A stretch of DNA of 64,000 nt from Clostridium cellulovorans 743B (GCF_000145275.1 NC_014393.1:5022001-5086000); one strand, 5' to 3'. Positions 45,089-53,299 are shown, numbered from the stretch's first letter. Numbers and translations: made by a program. Notes: generated from the letters alone by a model not told the origin.

Positions 45089-45208
45089 TCATTCTACTTT
45101 CTCATCCTTATTATCGTCGGCATGTTTTGATAACATTTTCTTAGCTTTATATAAAACTAAAATACTAAAAAATTCTCCTCCAATAAAGTTAAATGGAGAT
45201 ATCTCCAT
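45089..45208 (-). CDS. Small 39-residue protein of unknown function
   Basis: A short gene found by eye. ATG at 45208 is preceded by AAAGGAGTGAT with four-base spacing, and the stop is TGA at 45091-45089. The product begins MEISPFNFIGGEFFSILVL, continues with YKAKKMLSKHADDN and ends in an acidic tail. The first 20 residues are hydrophobic/amphipathic with Gly-Gly, then come basic residues, then Asp/Glu/Lys. It has its own terminator. The start and stop signals make it a real gene candidate; no known family comes to mind. It could be a membrane-bound regulator peptide; function is open. Confidence 0.6.
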   Translation of the reverse strand: MEISPFNFIGGEFFSILVLYKAKKMLSKHADDNKDEKVE

Positions 45209-45291
45209 TTCTATCACTCCTTTATTTAAAATTTTATTTTTAATAGGTTATCTATTATACTTGCCAACTTAGAAAGTATTATTCATAGAAA

Positions 45292-45331
45292 GAGACCTTA
45301 TAGCACTCCATCAAATACTATAAAGTCTCCA
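45292..45331 (-). terminator. Possible terminator after the histidine kinase gene
   Basis: GAGAC-TTATAG pairs with CTATAA-GTCTC (one mismatch bulge) just past the kinase stop; TTTCT follows on the minus strand. The T run is weak. Confidence 0.45.
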
Positions 45332-45337
45332 TATATG

Positions 45338-46240
45338 TTATAAGTTTTCTTTACCATTCCAAGTTATCTTTATAATTAACATTCCGTCAATTAATTCAGC
45401 CTTTATTTTATTACCTAGTTGCTCTACTAATGCCTTAGTTATACTGAGACCTAGTCCTGTATTTTTATCACTTCTTGTTGAATCTGCAGTATAAAACCTA
45501 TCAAAAATATGTTTTACTTGTTCTTCTTTCAACCTAGGAGCATAATTTTTAAATTCCGTAATTATTTTAGTTCCTTCTTTTTTCAATGTTATAACTACGC
45601 TCTTCTCTCCATGCTTCAAAACGTTATTGATCAAATTGGAGAATATCCTCATAACAGCTTTTTCATCTGCAATAACATTAGCTGTTGTTATTTCTGCTAT
45701 AACTTCTGGCTCTATATTCTTTTTTGTAAAATCTTCATAAAACAATGCTATTGTTTCATACAACATGTTACTCAAATTCACAGATCTTAACTCAAAATTA
45801 TATTCACTTGATTCAACTCTAGATAAGTCGTAAAAACTAATTATAAGTTCTTGCAATGCTACAGTTCTTCTTTCGATTATCTCCATATATCTACTGCAAT
45901 CATCTTCAGATGTATTTTCATCTTTTACTAATTGTAAATATCCCATAATAGACGTGAGTGGCGTTCTTAAGTCATGAGAAAGATTTTCAATACTTCTCCT
46001 TAATTCTTCTTCTCTATGCTTTATGGTACAATTAATTTTTTGATTATCTTCATATAATCTATTTATCGATAAGACCAATTCCTCAATATCCTTATCTAAA
46101 GTCATCATTCTTATATTATAGTATTCACCTTTAGTTTTTGTAATTTGCTCTGTAATTTTATTAATATCTTTTTTATATCTATAGATATAAGTGAGTAAGA
46201 CACTAATAATTGTTAACAGAAAAAATATTACCCACAGCAT
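45338..46240 (-). CDS. Two-component sensor histidine kinase of a Bcr/Lan-type ABC module
   Basis: A 300-residue kinase with a single TM helix at the very N-terminus and no extracellular domain. Phosphoacceptor LSHDLRTPLTSIM (about 91-103), N box NLINNVLKHG and G-box GLGLSITKALVEQ are present. I start at ATG 46240, eight bases after GGAG, rather than at a GTG inside the site. It is last in a regulator-ATPase-permease-kinase operon. The small sensor region implies input from the transporter or membrane. Confidence 0.88.
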   Translation of the reverse strand: MLWVIFFLLTIISVLLTYIYRYKKDINKITEQITKTKGEYYNIRMMTLDKDIEELVLSINRLYEDNQKINCTIKHREEELRRSIENLSHDLRTPLTSIMGYLQLVKDENTSEDDCSRYMEIIERRTVALQELIISFYDLSRVESSEYNFELRSVNLSNMLYETIALFYEDFTKKNIEPEVIAEITTANVIADEKAVMRIFSNLINNVLKHGEKSVVITLKKEGTKIITEFKNYAPRLKEEQVKHIFDRFYTADSTRSDKNTGLGLSITKALVEQLGNKIKAELIDGMLIIKITWNGKENL

Positions 46241-46297
46241 TTTACTCACTCCTCTCTTAAATTTAATACATAATCATTAACTTAAATCTATACTATT

Positions 46298-47191
46298 CTA
46301 TTTTATATCCTGTTTTCTAAATAAACCTATCCCAGCACCAGTCGCTATTAATAATGTTAGTAACCCTACAATTATCGCTTTTAATATATCACCGTTTGTT
46401 GATTTTATAGATGTTGCCAATGCCCAATTATACGATAATGAATACTGATACATTTTATCAAACCAATCAAACTTTCCATAAAGAAATGAGATAACCATTG
46501 GCAAAACTGCCATTGTTACTATACCAATTCCGATTGTGGCTCCACTGCTTTTTACTAAAGTTGCAATAAGCATTAGTACAGAAATAATTCCCATACCTAC
46601 TGCCATAGCTCCTAAGAAATTCATTAGCATCCCCAAAGCTTGAGAAGGACTAAACGCCTCACCCCAACCAAAAAGAGTTATTCCTCCTATAGTAGCTACT
46701 ACAAGTATTATTCCTAATACTGCTGCAAGTCCAATAGCGCAAGCAATCAATTTGGAAACATAATAATATTCCCGCCTCTTCCCGTAAGCTAATATATTTT
46801 TTATTGTCCCTGTTGAATATTCCTTCGCAACCATAGCCCCAATTAATACAGCCATAATCATCTCTATTATTCCAGACCCAAAGGCAGCATGATAAGTTTC
46901 TTTTGCAGTAGGTTTAAAAATATCGTTTGCTTGTATATGAAACCCTAATCCACTGCCAGGTATTATGACAGAATCATTTTCACCACTACCAGCACTTTGG
47001 AGTGTATCCATGAACTGTTCCTGTTGTTCTGGTGACATTCCCTTTAAACTGCTTTTTATAAATTCCTCAGAAGACATAAGTTTTGTTAGTCCTAATACTC
47101 CTATAGCTAAGAATAAAGCTATTGCACACAACACCTTAAAAGTTCTTGTTTTAAATAACACATATAGTTCGGCTTTTATTAATCTAAGCAT
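46298..47191 (-). CDS. ABC-2 type permease (BcrB/LanE-like)
   Basis: Membrane subunit of about 297 residues with six TM segments. TM1 follows LRLIKAELYVLFKTRTFKV; a loop of about 70 residues after it is rich in Ser/Gly/Gln; TM2-TM6 occupy residues 105-295 and the conserved KEYSTGTIKNILAYGKRREYY motif lies at about 125-145 (in parts KEYSTGTIKNILAYG). It pairs with the BcrA-type ATPase just upstream (eight-base overlap). I start at ATG 47191, seven bases after GGAGG, not the TTG 47206 that overlaps the site. Likely protects from a peptide antibiotic; substrate unknown. Confidence 0.87.
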   Translation of the reverse strand: MLRLIKAELYVLFKTRTFKVLCAIALFLAIGVLGLTKLMSSEEFIKSSLKGMSPEQQEQFMDTLQSAGSGENDSVIIPGSGLGFHIQANDIFKPTAKETYHAAFGSGIIEMIMAVLIGAMVAKEYSTGTIKNILAYGKRREYYYVSKLIACAIGLAAVLGIILVVATIGGITLFGWGEAFSPSQALGMLMNFLGAMAVGMGIISVLMLIATLVKSSGATIGIGIVTMAVLPMVISFLYGKFDWFDKMYQYSLSYNWALATSIKSTNGDILKAIIVGLLTLLIATGAGIGLFRKQDIK

Positions 47192-48107
47192 TCTTGCCAC
47201 CTCCAACTACACTTAAAAAATACTCTTCTAGATTTTGTCCCTTTAATCCTATATTACTTATCTCAATATTATTACGAATTAAAAGAGTATTAATTTTGGC
47301 TACATCATTGAGATGACTATATACTTTTATTATACTATTTTCTACTACTGAGTAATCTATAATATCTAACTCTTTTTCTAATAATACAACTGCTTTCTTT
47401 GCATCATCAACTTTGATTTCTATATACTGTTTACACTTTTCATATAATTGCTCAGCAGAAATCTCCTCAAGTAATTGTCCATTATCAATTATTCCATAAC
47501 AAGTTGCAAGTTCTGAAAGTTCACTTAATATGTGGCTTGATACTAATATTGTTATATCTTTTTCTTTATTTATTTTCTTGAGTAATTCCCTAATTTCAAC
47601 GATGCTCACAGGATCAAGACCATTTATAGGCTCATCTAAAATTAAAAATCTTGGGTTTCCTAAAAGTGCATTTGCAATACCAAGCCTTTGTTTCATTCCT
47701 AAAGAAAAATTCTTAACCTTTTTATTGCTTGCACCTTTTAAATCCACTAGTTCTAGAACCTCTTCAATACATTGCTTTCCTGCGATATTTCTTACAAGCC
47801 TTGATACTTCAAGATTCTCTTTTGCAGTCATATTGCCATAAAAAGCGGGCATTTCAACTAAACTTCCCACTATTGTCCTAGCTTCATTCAATCCCTTTTC
47901 ATTACTTACTCCTAAAAGTTCAATTTCTCCACCAGTTTTATGAATCAATCCAGTTACTATTCTTATTAAAGTAGTTTTCCCAGCTCCATTTTTACCTATA
48001 AAGCCATATATATCCCCTTTTCTTACTGTCATCGTCACGTTATTTACTGCTAGTTGATTTCCATATTTTTTTGAAAGCTTATGAGTTTTAAGTATAATTT
48101 CCTTCAT
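47184..48107 (-). CDS. BcrA-type ABC transporter ATP-binding protein
   Basis: A 307-residue ATPase. Walker A GKNGAGKTT (about 38-46), signature FSLGMKQRLGIANALL (about 134-149), Walker B FLILDEPINGLDP (about 154-166). After the ATPase core a C-terminal extension of about 90 residues (from GQLLEEISAEQLYEKC) is typical of bacitracin/lantibiotic immunity ATPases. It is closely related to the ATPase at 61105-62013. AGGAGG precedes the ATG. Second in the operon after the response regulator, with 130 bases between. Confidence 0.92.
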   Translation of the reverse strand: MKEIILKTHKLSKKYGNQLAVNNVTMTVRKGDIYGFIGKNGAGKTTLIRIVTGLIHKTGGEIELLGVSNEKGLNEARTIVGSLVEMPAFYGNMTAKENLEVSRLVRNIAGKQCIEEVLELVDLKGASNKKVKNFSLGMKQRLGIANALLGNPRFLILDEPINGLDPVSIVEIRELLKKINKEKDITILVSSHILSELSELATCYGIIDNGQLLEEISAEQLYEKCKQYIEIKVDDAKKAVVLLEKELDIIDYSVVENSIIKVYSHLNDVAKINTLLIRNNIEISNIGLKGQNLEEYFLSVVGGGKNA

Positions 48108-48237
48108 AAGTTTGCCTCCTTAATTCTCTATAACATCATAAATCCAATTTCAAGATGATTTATCTGATGCCCTATGATTACATTATGGACTATATTTTAT
48201 AAGTTGAACTAAAGCAAATCTTAAGAAAGTATTAAGA

Positions 48238-48933
48238 TTATTCTTGAAACTTAAAACCTATCCCCCAAACAGTCTGTATGTATTTAGTTTCACTATCTAC
48301 CTCTGATAACTTGGAACGCAGATTACTCATATGAACATTTATCGTATTATCATCCCCTAAAAATTCATCATTCCATACAGTTTGAAATATATTGGCTCTT
48401 GTAAATACCTTTTTAGGGTTTTTCATTAATAACTCTAAAATTTCAAATTCTCTAAAGGTTAAAGAAAGCTGTTTATCTTTTACGAAGGCTTCTCTCGCAT
48501 CCAAATCTAAAGTAATATTTTTATAAATAAGCCTATTACTCTCTTCCTTTGAATTTGAAAATTCTTTATATCTTCTCAGCTGCGCTTCGACTCTCGCAAC
48601 TACTTCATATATATCAAAAGGCTTACTTACAAAATCATCTGCACCAAGCTTTAAAACATTTATTTTATCCCCTTGAGCAGTTTTTGCTGAAATAACTATT
48701 ATAGGCATAACTTTAACTTTTCTTATTTCTGCTATTAAATTCTCACCACAAATTCCTGGCAACATTAAATCCAGTAGAACAATATCATAGTCGAATTGTT
48801 CTAAACACATTTTTGCCTCTGAACCAGAATATGCACCTCTTACTCTATATCCTTCTTTAATTAAGATATTACATAAAAGTTCATTAATATCTATATCATC
48901 TTCAACTATTAATACCTCTATATTATCATCCAT
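48238..48933 (-). CDS. OmpR-family response regulator
   Basis: A 231-residue regulator. Phosphoacceptor Asp in VLLDLMLPGICG (about 55), Lys in FVSKPFD, and C-terminal winged helix ending YIQTVWGIGFKFQE. Start chosen at ATG 48933, nine bases after AGGAGG; an open frame up to 48969 has no site. First gene of the regulator-ATPase-permease-kinase operon. Confidence 0.92.
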   Translation of the reverse strand: MDDNIEVLIVEDDIDINELLCNILIKEGYRVRGAYSGSEAKMCLEQFDYDIVLLDLMLPGICGENLIAEIRKVKVMPIIVISAKTAQGDKINVLKLGADDFVSKPFDIYEVVARVEAQLRRYKEFSNSKEESNRLIYKNITLDLDAREAFVKDKQLSLTFREFEILELLMKNPKKVFTRANIFQTVWNDEFLGDDNTINVHMSNLRSKLSEVDSETKYIQTVWGIGFKFQE

Positions 48934-49347
48934 CAACGACGTCCTCCTAATCACAGCTAAAATCCTCAAACTAATTTTATCAATTCCTTCCCATTAATTA
49001 ACTTATTTCTCATTATACTTCATGAAAGAATAACTTTAAATATAAACAACTATGAACATCAAAAGATATTATATCTTCATACCAATTTAATATAGATGTT
49101 CTCGTTTAATTCTTTACGTATTCATCTTTCAATATTTATTAATGAACTAGAGAAATATGAGTTTGATTTAATGAAATAATAGCTAGAAAATACTTTTCTA
49201 AATTTTCTTAAAATTGTGTAAAATATTTTTCACCCTATTTTATTTGTAATAAAACTGTTATATAGTAGATATATAATAGTTTTTACTTTATATAGAATTT
49301 AGTAATTACAAACCGTTAAAAGTTTATTAAGAAAGGGGGGATCTTAT
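48934..49347. other. Intergenic region between divergent regulator and barnase genes
   Basis: About 410 bases of AT-rich DNA that must hold two divergent promoters. I saw several TATAAT-like strings (for example near 49268-49280) but none with a convincing -35 box. No gene supported. Confidence 0.35.
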
Positions 49348-49809
49348 ATGAAAAAAATTTTTAAGAAACTGAATATATTTTTAGTTTTTGCGCTTTTACT
49401 TTCTTCATTGTTTAACACAGTATTTCTAACTCCAACCGATACATTTGGAGCAACGACCGCTACTTCATCTAGCACTAAAGTAATAAATACATTCCAAGGT
49501 GTTGCAGACTATATACATACATATGGTAAACTACCGAGTAACTTTATTACCAAAGCTCAGGCTACTAGCTTAGGTTGGAAACCTGGAAAAAACCTTTGGA
49601 ACTATGCACCTGGCAAAAGCATAGGCGGTGATATATTTATAAATGCTGAAAAACATCTTCCTTCAGCTTCTGGTAGAGTCTGGCATGAATGTGACATAAA
49701 CTACAATGGTGGGCAAAGAGGTGCTGATAGAATAGTATTCTCAAATGATGGATTAATATATGGTACAAGTGACCACTATAAAACCTTCAAATGCTACTAC
49801 AAAAACTAA
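49348..49809 (+). CDS. Secreted barnase-type guanyl-specific ribonuclease
   Basis: Extracellular RNase of 153 residues. A signal peptide (KKIFKKLNIFLVFALLLSSLF, shown as LNIFLVFALLLSSLF) is followed by a pro-like stretch and the barnase core. Catalytic residues are conserved: Glu114 in WHECDINY (barnase Glu73), Arg124, Arg128 and His143 in DHYKTF (barnase His102); the Lys27 equivalent in FITKAQ is present. Arg59 of barnase is Ala100 here. Two cysteines, Cys115 beside the catalytic Glu and Cys149 in FKCYYKN, are absent from barnase and may form a disulfide after export. GAAAGGGGGG precedes the ATG. The inhibitor gene follows 39 bases later. Confidence 0.92.
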   Translation: MKKIFKKLNIFLVFALLLSSLFNTVFLTPTDTFGATTATSSSTKVINTFQGVADYIHTYGKLPSNFITKAQATSLGWKPGKNLWNYAPGKSIGGDIFINAEKHLPSASGRVWHECDINYNGGQRGADRIVFSNDGLIYGTSDHYKTFKCYYKN

Positions 49810-49848
49810 CTTATAATAAAAATTTAAAGTCCTTAAGGAGATTTTCTA

Positions 49849-50127
49849 ATGAATAACATAGTCATATTAGATGGTTCACAATTTACTAGTAAGGAAAGGC
49901 TTCATGATATATTAAAATCAGAACTTGCACTTCCAGACTATTATGGCAACAACTTAGATGCCCTTTGGGATTGTCTCACAGGATACATAAAATTACCTAT
50001 AAGTGTAGAGTGGACAAACTTCAAACAAAGTAAAGAACTCTTAGGGGATTATGCTGAAGCTACCTTAAACATATTTTTAGCTGCTTCAAATTCCTTAAAA
50101 GAAGATTTCTGCATAAATGTCCATTAA
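49849..50127 (+). CDS. Barstar-type ribonuclease inhibitor
   Basis: Cytoplasmic inhibitor of 92 residues that protects the producer from the RNase encoded just upstream. The interface helix LPDYYGNNLDALWDCLTG (residues 28-45) is nearly identical to barstar and keeps Tyr31, Asn35, Asp37, Asp41 and Thr44 (barstar Tyr29, Asn33, Asp35, Asp39, Thr42). Barstar Glu76 is Ala78 here, matching the loss of barnase Arg59 in the partner. The C-terminus is a little shorter than barstar. Likely cotranscribed with the RNase; AAGGAG precedes the ATG. Confidence 0.93.
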   Translation: MNNIVILDGSQFTSKERLHDILKSELALPDYYGNNLDALWDCLTGYIKLPISVEWTNFKQSKELLGDYAEATLNIFLAASNSLKEDFCINVH

Positions 50128-50154
50128 AAATCTTTCAATTTCATGGTAAGTTTG

Positions 50155-50203
50155 AAAAAACCTAAAAATAGCTTGTATCACTAGCTATCTTTAAGGTTTT
50201 TTT
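50155..50203. terminator. Bidirectional terminator after the barstar gene
   Basis: AAAAAACCT-AAAATAGCT pairs with AGCTATCTTT-AGGTTTTTT; T runs on both strands. Confidence 0.8.
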
Positions 50204-50302
50204 ACGTAAAATAACCCTACTCAGCAAATTTAATAATCCCGTCCCCCTCCACTTGTATCCTACAATCTACCTAGAAGAATCCTCTGTCATAATTTTATCT
50301 AA
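50155..50302 (-). ncRNA. Candidate small RNA between barstar and eamA
   Basis: A minus-strand unit with a possible promoter (TTGGAA 50331-50336, 16 bases, TATAGA 50309-50314) that would end at the terminator above. The sequence near 50230-50260 is unusually G-rich on this strand (GGAGGGGGACGG; C-rich on the other), unlike the AT-rich surroundings. No open frame longer than about 20 codons fits it. It could be an RNA whose G-rich (or, if read from the plus strand, C-rich) tract pairs with other RNAs, or the remnant of a decayed gene. Confidence 0.3.
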
Positions 50303-50385
50303 TCCGTTTCTATATCATTTGACTGCAAATTTCCAATACTATATACTAAACCTATTGGTATTTATACATTTTGGGGGCTTTAACA

Positions 50386-51342
50386 ATGAAAAAGGGCTAT
50401 TTATATATTTTTTTAACAACAATTATCTTTAGTACTATGGAGATTGCATTAAAGTTTGCAGCTGGAACTTTTAATCCAATACAAATTACCTTTACTCGCT
50501 TTTTTATAGGAGGAATCTTCTTAATACCTTTTGCACTGACTACTCTTAATAAAAAGAAGATTATTATTTCTATAAAGGACTTATATTTCTTTGCTTTTTT
50601 AGGTTTCTTAGGTGTTGTTGTAAGCATGGCACTTTATCAATTAGCTGTACTAAACACCAAAGCGTCTGTAACTGCTGTATTATTCAGTAGCAATCCTGTA
50701 TTCGTTACAATCTTAGCTTTTTTTCTTCTAAAAGAAATTATATATAAAAATAATATTATCGCATTATTTCTTGAACTTATAGGAATTATTATAATTATAA
50801 ATCCATTAAATACAAAGCTTAGTTTATTAGGTGTTACTCTTACTCTTGCCTCAACTCTAACCTTTGCCCTCTATGGTGTTAGCGGTAAAAGGAAGTGTGC
50901 TAAATACGGCGGTATTGTAGTTACTTGTTTTGGTTTTTTATTTGGAAGTCTTGAAATGCTTGGTTTAATAGGTATTAGCCATATCTCCCCGATTGCCAAC
51001 TATCTTACTACACAAAACCTTGATATTTTCTCAAGGATACCATTGTTTTCTGGATATTCCATCCACATACTTCCCGTAATAACTTATATCTGCATAATTA
51101 ATACTGGTGCAGGCTATGCTTGCTACTTTAAAGCTATGGAAAAAACCTCGGCACAAACTACATCATTAGTTTTTTTCTTTAAACCTATTTTAGCTCCAAT
51201 TCTTGCACTAACAATTTTACATGAGTCAATTCCTATTAATATGCTAATTGGGATTGTGTTTATTCTTATCGGATCACTTACATCCATTCTTCCAGGATTA
51301 AAATTTCAAAAATATAATAATATAAATGTTAGTAACTTATAA
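50386..51342 (+). CDS. EamA/DMT-family transporter (RhaT-like permease)
   Basis: A membrane protein of 318 residues with ten TM segments and two EamA repeats. The first repeat contains the characteristic STMEIALKFAAGTFNPIQITFTRFFIGG (in parts: STMEIALKFAAG, ITFTRFFIGG). The C-terminal KTSAQTTSLVFFFKPILAP is typical of the family. Start at ATG 50386, eight bases after GGGGGC; a TTG at 50371 overlaps it. It probably exports a metabolite such as an amino acid or nucleotide derivative. Its terminator appears to have been split by the IS element that follows. Confidence 0.87.
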   Translation: MKKGYLYIFLTTIIFSTMEIALKFAAGTFNPIQITFTRFFIGGIFLIPFALTTLNKKKIIISIKDLYFFAFLGFLGVVVSMALYQLAVLNTKASVTAVLFSSNPVFVTILAFFLLKEIIYKNNIIALFLELIGIIIIINPLNTKLSLLGVTLTLASTLTFALYGVSGKRKCAKYGGIVVTCFGFLFGSLEMLGLIGISHISPIANYLTTQNLDIFSRIPLFSGYSIHILPVITYICIINTGAGYACYFKAMEKTSAQTTSLVFFFKPILAPILALTILHESIPINMLIGIVFILIGSLTSILPGLKFQKYNNINVSNL

Positions 51343-51478
51343 ATAATTTACTAAATAAAAAAGGTTTCCTATCCTTAGAAATGGTGCTAGAATCTAAATA
51401 GTACAAATTAAAATGAGAAAATCCTATATAGAAAAAATATGATACAATACTGGTATTGTATCCAAGGAGGATCTCATT

Positions 51479-51763
51479 ATGGCAAAACATTTAGACAAAC
51501 AGTTTAAGATTGATGCAATTCAATATTATCAAGATCACAAAGAATTAGGACTAGTGGGGTGTGCTAAGAATCTTGGCATTAGTCAGCAAACTCTTTCCAG
51601 ATGGCAGAAAGAACTGCGAGAAACTGGCGATATAGAAAGTCGTGGATCTGGCAATTATTCTTCCGATGAGGCAAAAGAAATTGCTCGTTTAAAACGTGAA
51701 TTACGTGATACTCAGGATGCTCTTGATGTATTAAAAAAAGCCATCAGCATTCTGGGAAAATAA
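51479..51763 (+). CDS. IS3-family transposase OrfA
   Basis: A 94-residue HTH protein that binds the ends of the element. Helix-turn-helix GCAKNLGISQQTLSRWQKEL is followed by a leucine-zipper-like coiled coil (IARLKRELRDTQDALDVLKK). The stop follows LKKAISILGK. The A-rich run at 51733-51739, read A AAA AAA then G, is a -1 frameshift site: the -1 frame is open from there into orfB and gives the fused OrfAB transposase. Confidence 0.92.
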   Translation: MAKHLDKQFKIDAIQYYQDHKELGLVGCAKNLGISQQTLSRWQKELRETGDIESRGSGNYSSDEAKEIARLKRELRDTQDALDVLKKAISILGK

Positions 51764-51807
51764 CAGAAGCTCTTTACCTAGAAGTTTCTGAAAAGACGGA
51801 AGCTGCC

Positions 51808-52674
51808 ATGAAAGAAAACCGCCAGGTTTCCGTCTCTGGAATGCTGAAAATATTGGGTGTTTCACGGTCTGGTTATCGTGCATGGCAGAAACATATGCCT
51901 TCTGATACGCAAAAACGTAAGGAGGCTGTTAAAGTAAAAATTAAGGATATTTACGATGATTCCAAACAAAACTATGGTGCACCCAAAATTGCAAAAAAGC
52001 TACAACAAGATGGAGAAATCATTTCTCAGCGTACTGTTGGCAAGTATATGGAAGAACTAGGAATCAAGGCTCAATGGATCAAACCTTGGACAGTAACAAC
52101 CAAAGATTCTGATTTCAGTAATGAACTTCAAAATATTCTTGATGAACAATTTAACCCTGAACGCCCAAATGCCGTGTGGTGTAGTGATATCACTTATATT
52201 TGGACAACAGACGGGTTTGTTTATCTAACCAGCATTATGGATTTATATTCAAGGAAAATCATCGCATGGACGCTTTCAAAAACTCTGGAAGCAGCATGTG
52301 TAATAGAAACAATAAACAAAGCCAAAGCAAGACGAAATACTGAGCAACCACTTATCTTGCATAGTGATCGAGGAAGTCAATACGTTTCAAATGAATACCG
52401 AAAAGCTACTGAAACAATGCAACTAAGCTATTCTAAGAAAGCCTTTCCATGGGATAATGCTTGCATCGAATCCTTTCATTCCTTAATCAAAAGAGAATGG
52501 TTGAATAGATTCAAAATCTGTAATTACAGACAATCATATCGTCTAGTATTCGAATATATTGAAGCCTTCTATAATACACAACGTATTCACAGTCATTGCG
52601 ACTATATGTCGCCAGATGATTTTGAAAAGCTGTATGAAAAAGCAAAAAAGGAAGGAATGCTATTGGCGAGTTAA
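51808..52674 (+). CDS. IS3-family transposase OrfB (DDE integrase domain)
   Basis: Catalytic part, 288 residues as read from the internal ATG. The DDE residues are visible: Asp in WCSDITYIW, Asp in LHSDRGSQYVS and Glu in NACIESFHSLIK, with the spacing of the rve integrase core. In the cell most function comes from the OrfAB fusion. The reading frame is intact, so the element may still be active. Confidence 0.93.
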   Translation: MKENRQVSVSGMLKILGVSRSGYRAWQKHMPSDTQKRKEAVKVKIKDIYDDSKQNYGAPKIAKKLQQDGEIISQRTVGKYMEELGIKAQWIKPWTVTTKDSDFSNELQNILDEQFNPERPNAVWCSDITYIWTTDGFVYLTSIMDLYSRKIIAWTLSKTLEAACVIETINKAKARRNTEQPLILHSDRGSQYVSNEYRKATETMQLSYSKKAFPWDNACIESFHSLIKREWLNRFKICNYRQSYRLVFEYIEAFYNTQRIHSHCDYMSPDDFEKLYEKAKKEGMLLAS

Positions 52675-52754
52675 GATGAGGATAAACTTCTCATTTTAAC
52701 TTGTACTAAATCTTGACATAGGACCAAAAACCTTTTTTACATTTTCATATCATC

Positions 52755-53111
52755 TTACATGTTTTCTCTTTTCTTAATAACTTTAATCAAATGAATTTGT
52801 GATAATATTGCTACTATAATAAGATTGACCAATGATTGTAAAGTAATATATAACCCAACTTGGTCACTTGGTATGGAATTTATAAACTCCTTCAATGTTG
52901 TAAATTTTATAACATACTCAATTATTATATTTATAGTTCCCAAAACAATAAGCACCTTTCCAGCATACTTATGCGTTTCTATCCAATTTTCATCTGATTC
53001 TTTTGCTAAAGGCAACTTAATTCCTATTAATCCATTCTTATCTTTAGGCGGTGCACTTGACCAAAATACACCAACTATAATAAAAAGTGATGGTAAATAA
53101 TAAATTACCAC
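52755..53111 (-). CDS. SdpI-family membrane protein
   Basis: A 118-residue protein with three TM helices and the conserved block GLIGIKLPLAKESDENWIETHKYAGK (residues 27-52, in parts GLIGIKLPLAKESDE and WIETHKYAGK) of the SdpI/YhfL family. In Bacillus, SdpI gives immunity to the SdpC toxin; other members are of unknown role. Start at GTG 53111, nine bases after GGAGG. Its own terminator side has been split by the IS element. Neighbouring MFS gene is in the same direction but 190 bases away. Confidence 0.7.
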   Translation of the reverse strand: MVIYYLPSLFIIVGVFWSSAPPKDKNGLIGIKLPLAKESDENWIETHKYAGKVLIVLGTINIIIEYVIKFTTLKEFINSIPSDQVGLYITLQSLVNLIIVAILSQIHLIKVIKKRENM

Positions 53112-53185
53112 AATACCCTACCTCCATTTTGCAAACATCAATCTTAAAATGTATTTTTATCTTACTTGTAATCAGCAAAACAGGT

Positions 53186-53226
53186 AGATCCTAAATTTAA
53201 TTCTTTTAGTTTTCTACCCGTTTTAT
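53186..53226 (-). terminator. Possible terminator after the MFS gene
   Basis: AAACAGGTAGA pairs with TCTACCCGTTT (one mismatch) with inner CTAAA/TTTAG pairs; TTTTGCTG follows on the minus strand. Confidence 0.45.
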
Positions 53227-53299
53227 CTATTATCATTCTATTTTAACCGTAAATTACTTATTCTGTAAATATAGTAACTAATGTACATCATGTTCCATT

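Larger units (their letters stand above)
51382..52726 (+). mobile_element. Intact IS3-family insertion sequence (about 1.35 kb)
   Basis: Both ends carry inverted repeats: left TGGTGCTAG then TAGTACAAATTAAAATGAGAA, right (read inward) TGGTCCTATG then TAGTACAAGTTAAAATGAGAA, differing by one indel and a few bases. Two overlapping-frame ORFs encode OrfA and OrfB. AAA lies next to each end and could be a 3-bp target duplication, though it is too simple to be sure. The flanks (51357-51367 and 52728-52738) are the complementary halves of what looks like a terminator, so the element probably landed in its loop. Boundaries are approximate to a few bases. Confidence 0.8.

Noticed and set aside
45075..45272. 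65-codon open frame on the plus strand
   Set aside because: Antisense to the 39-residue gene, which has the clear ribosome binding site; this frame has none.
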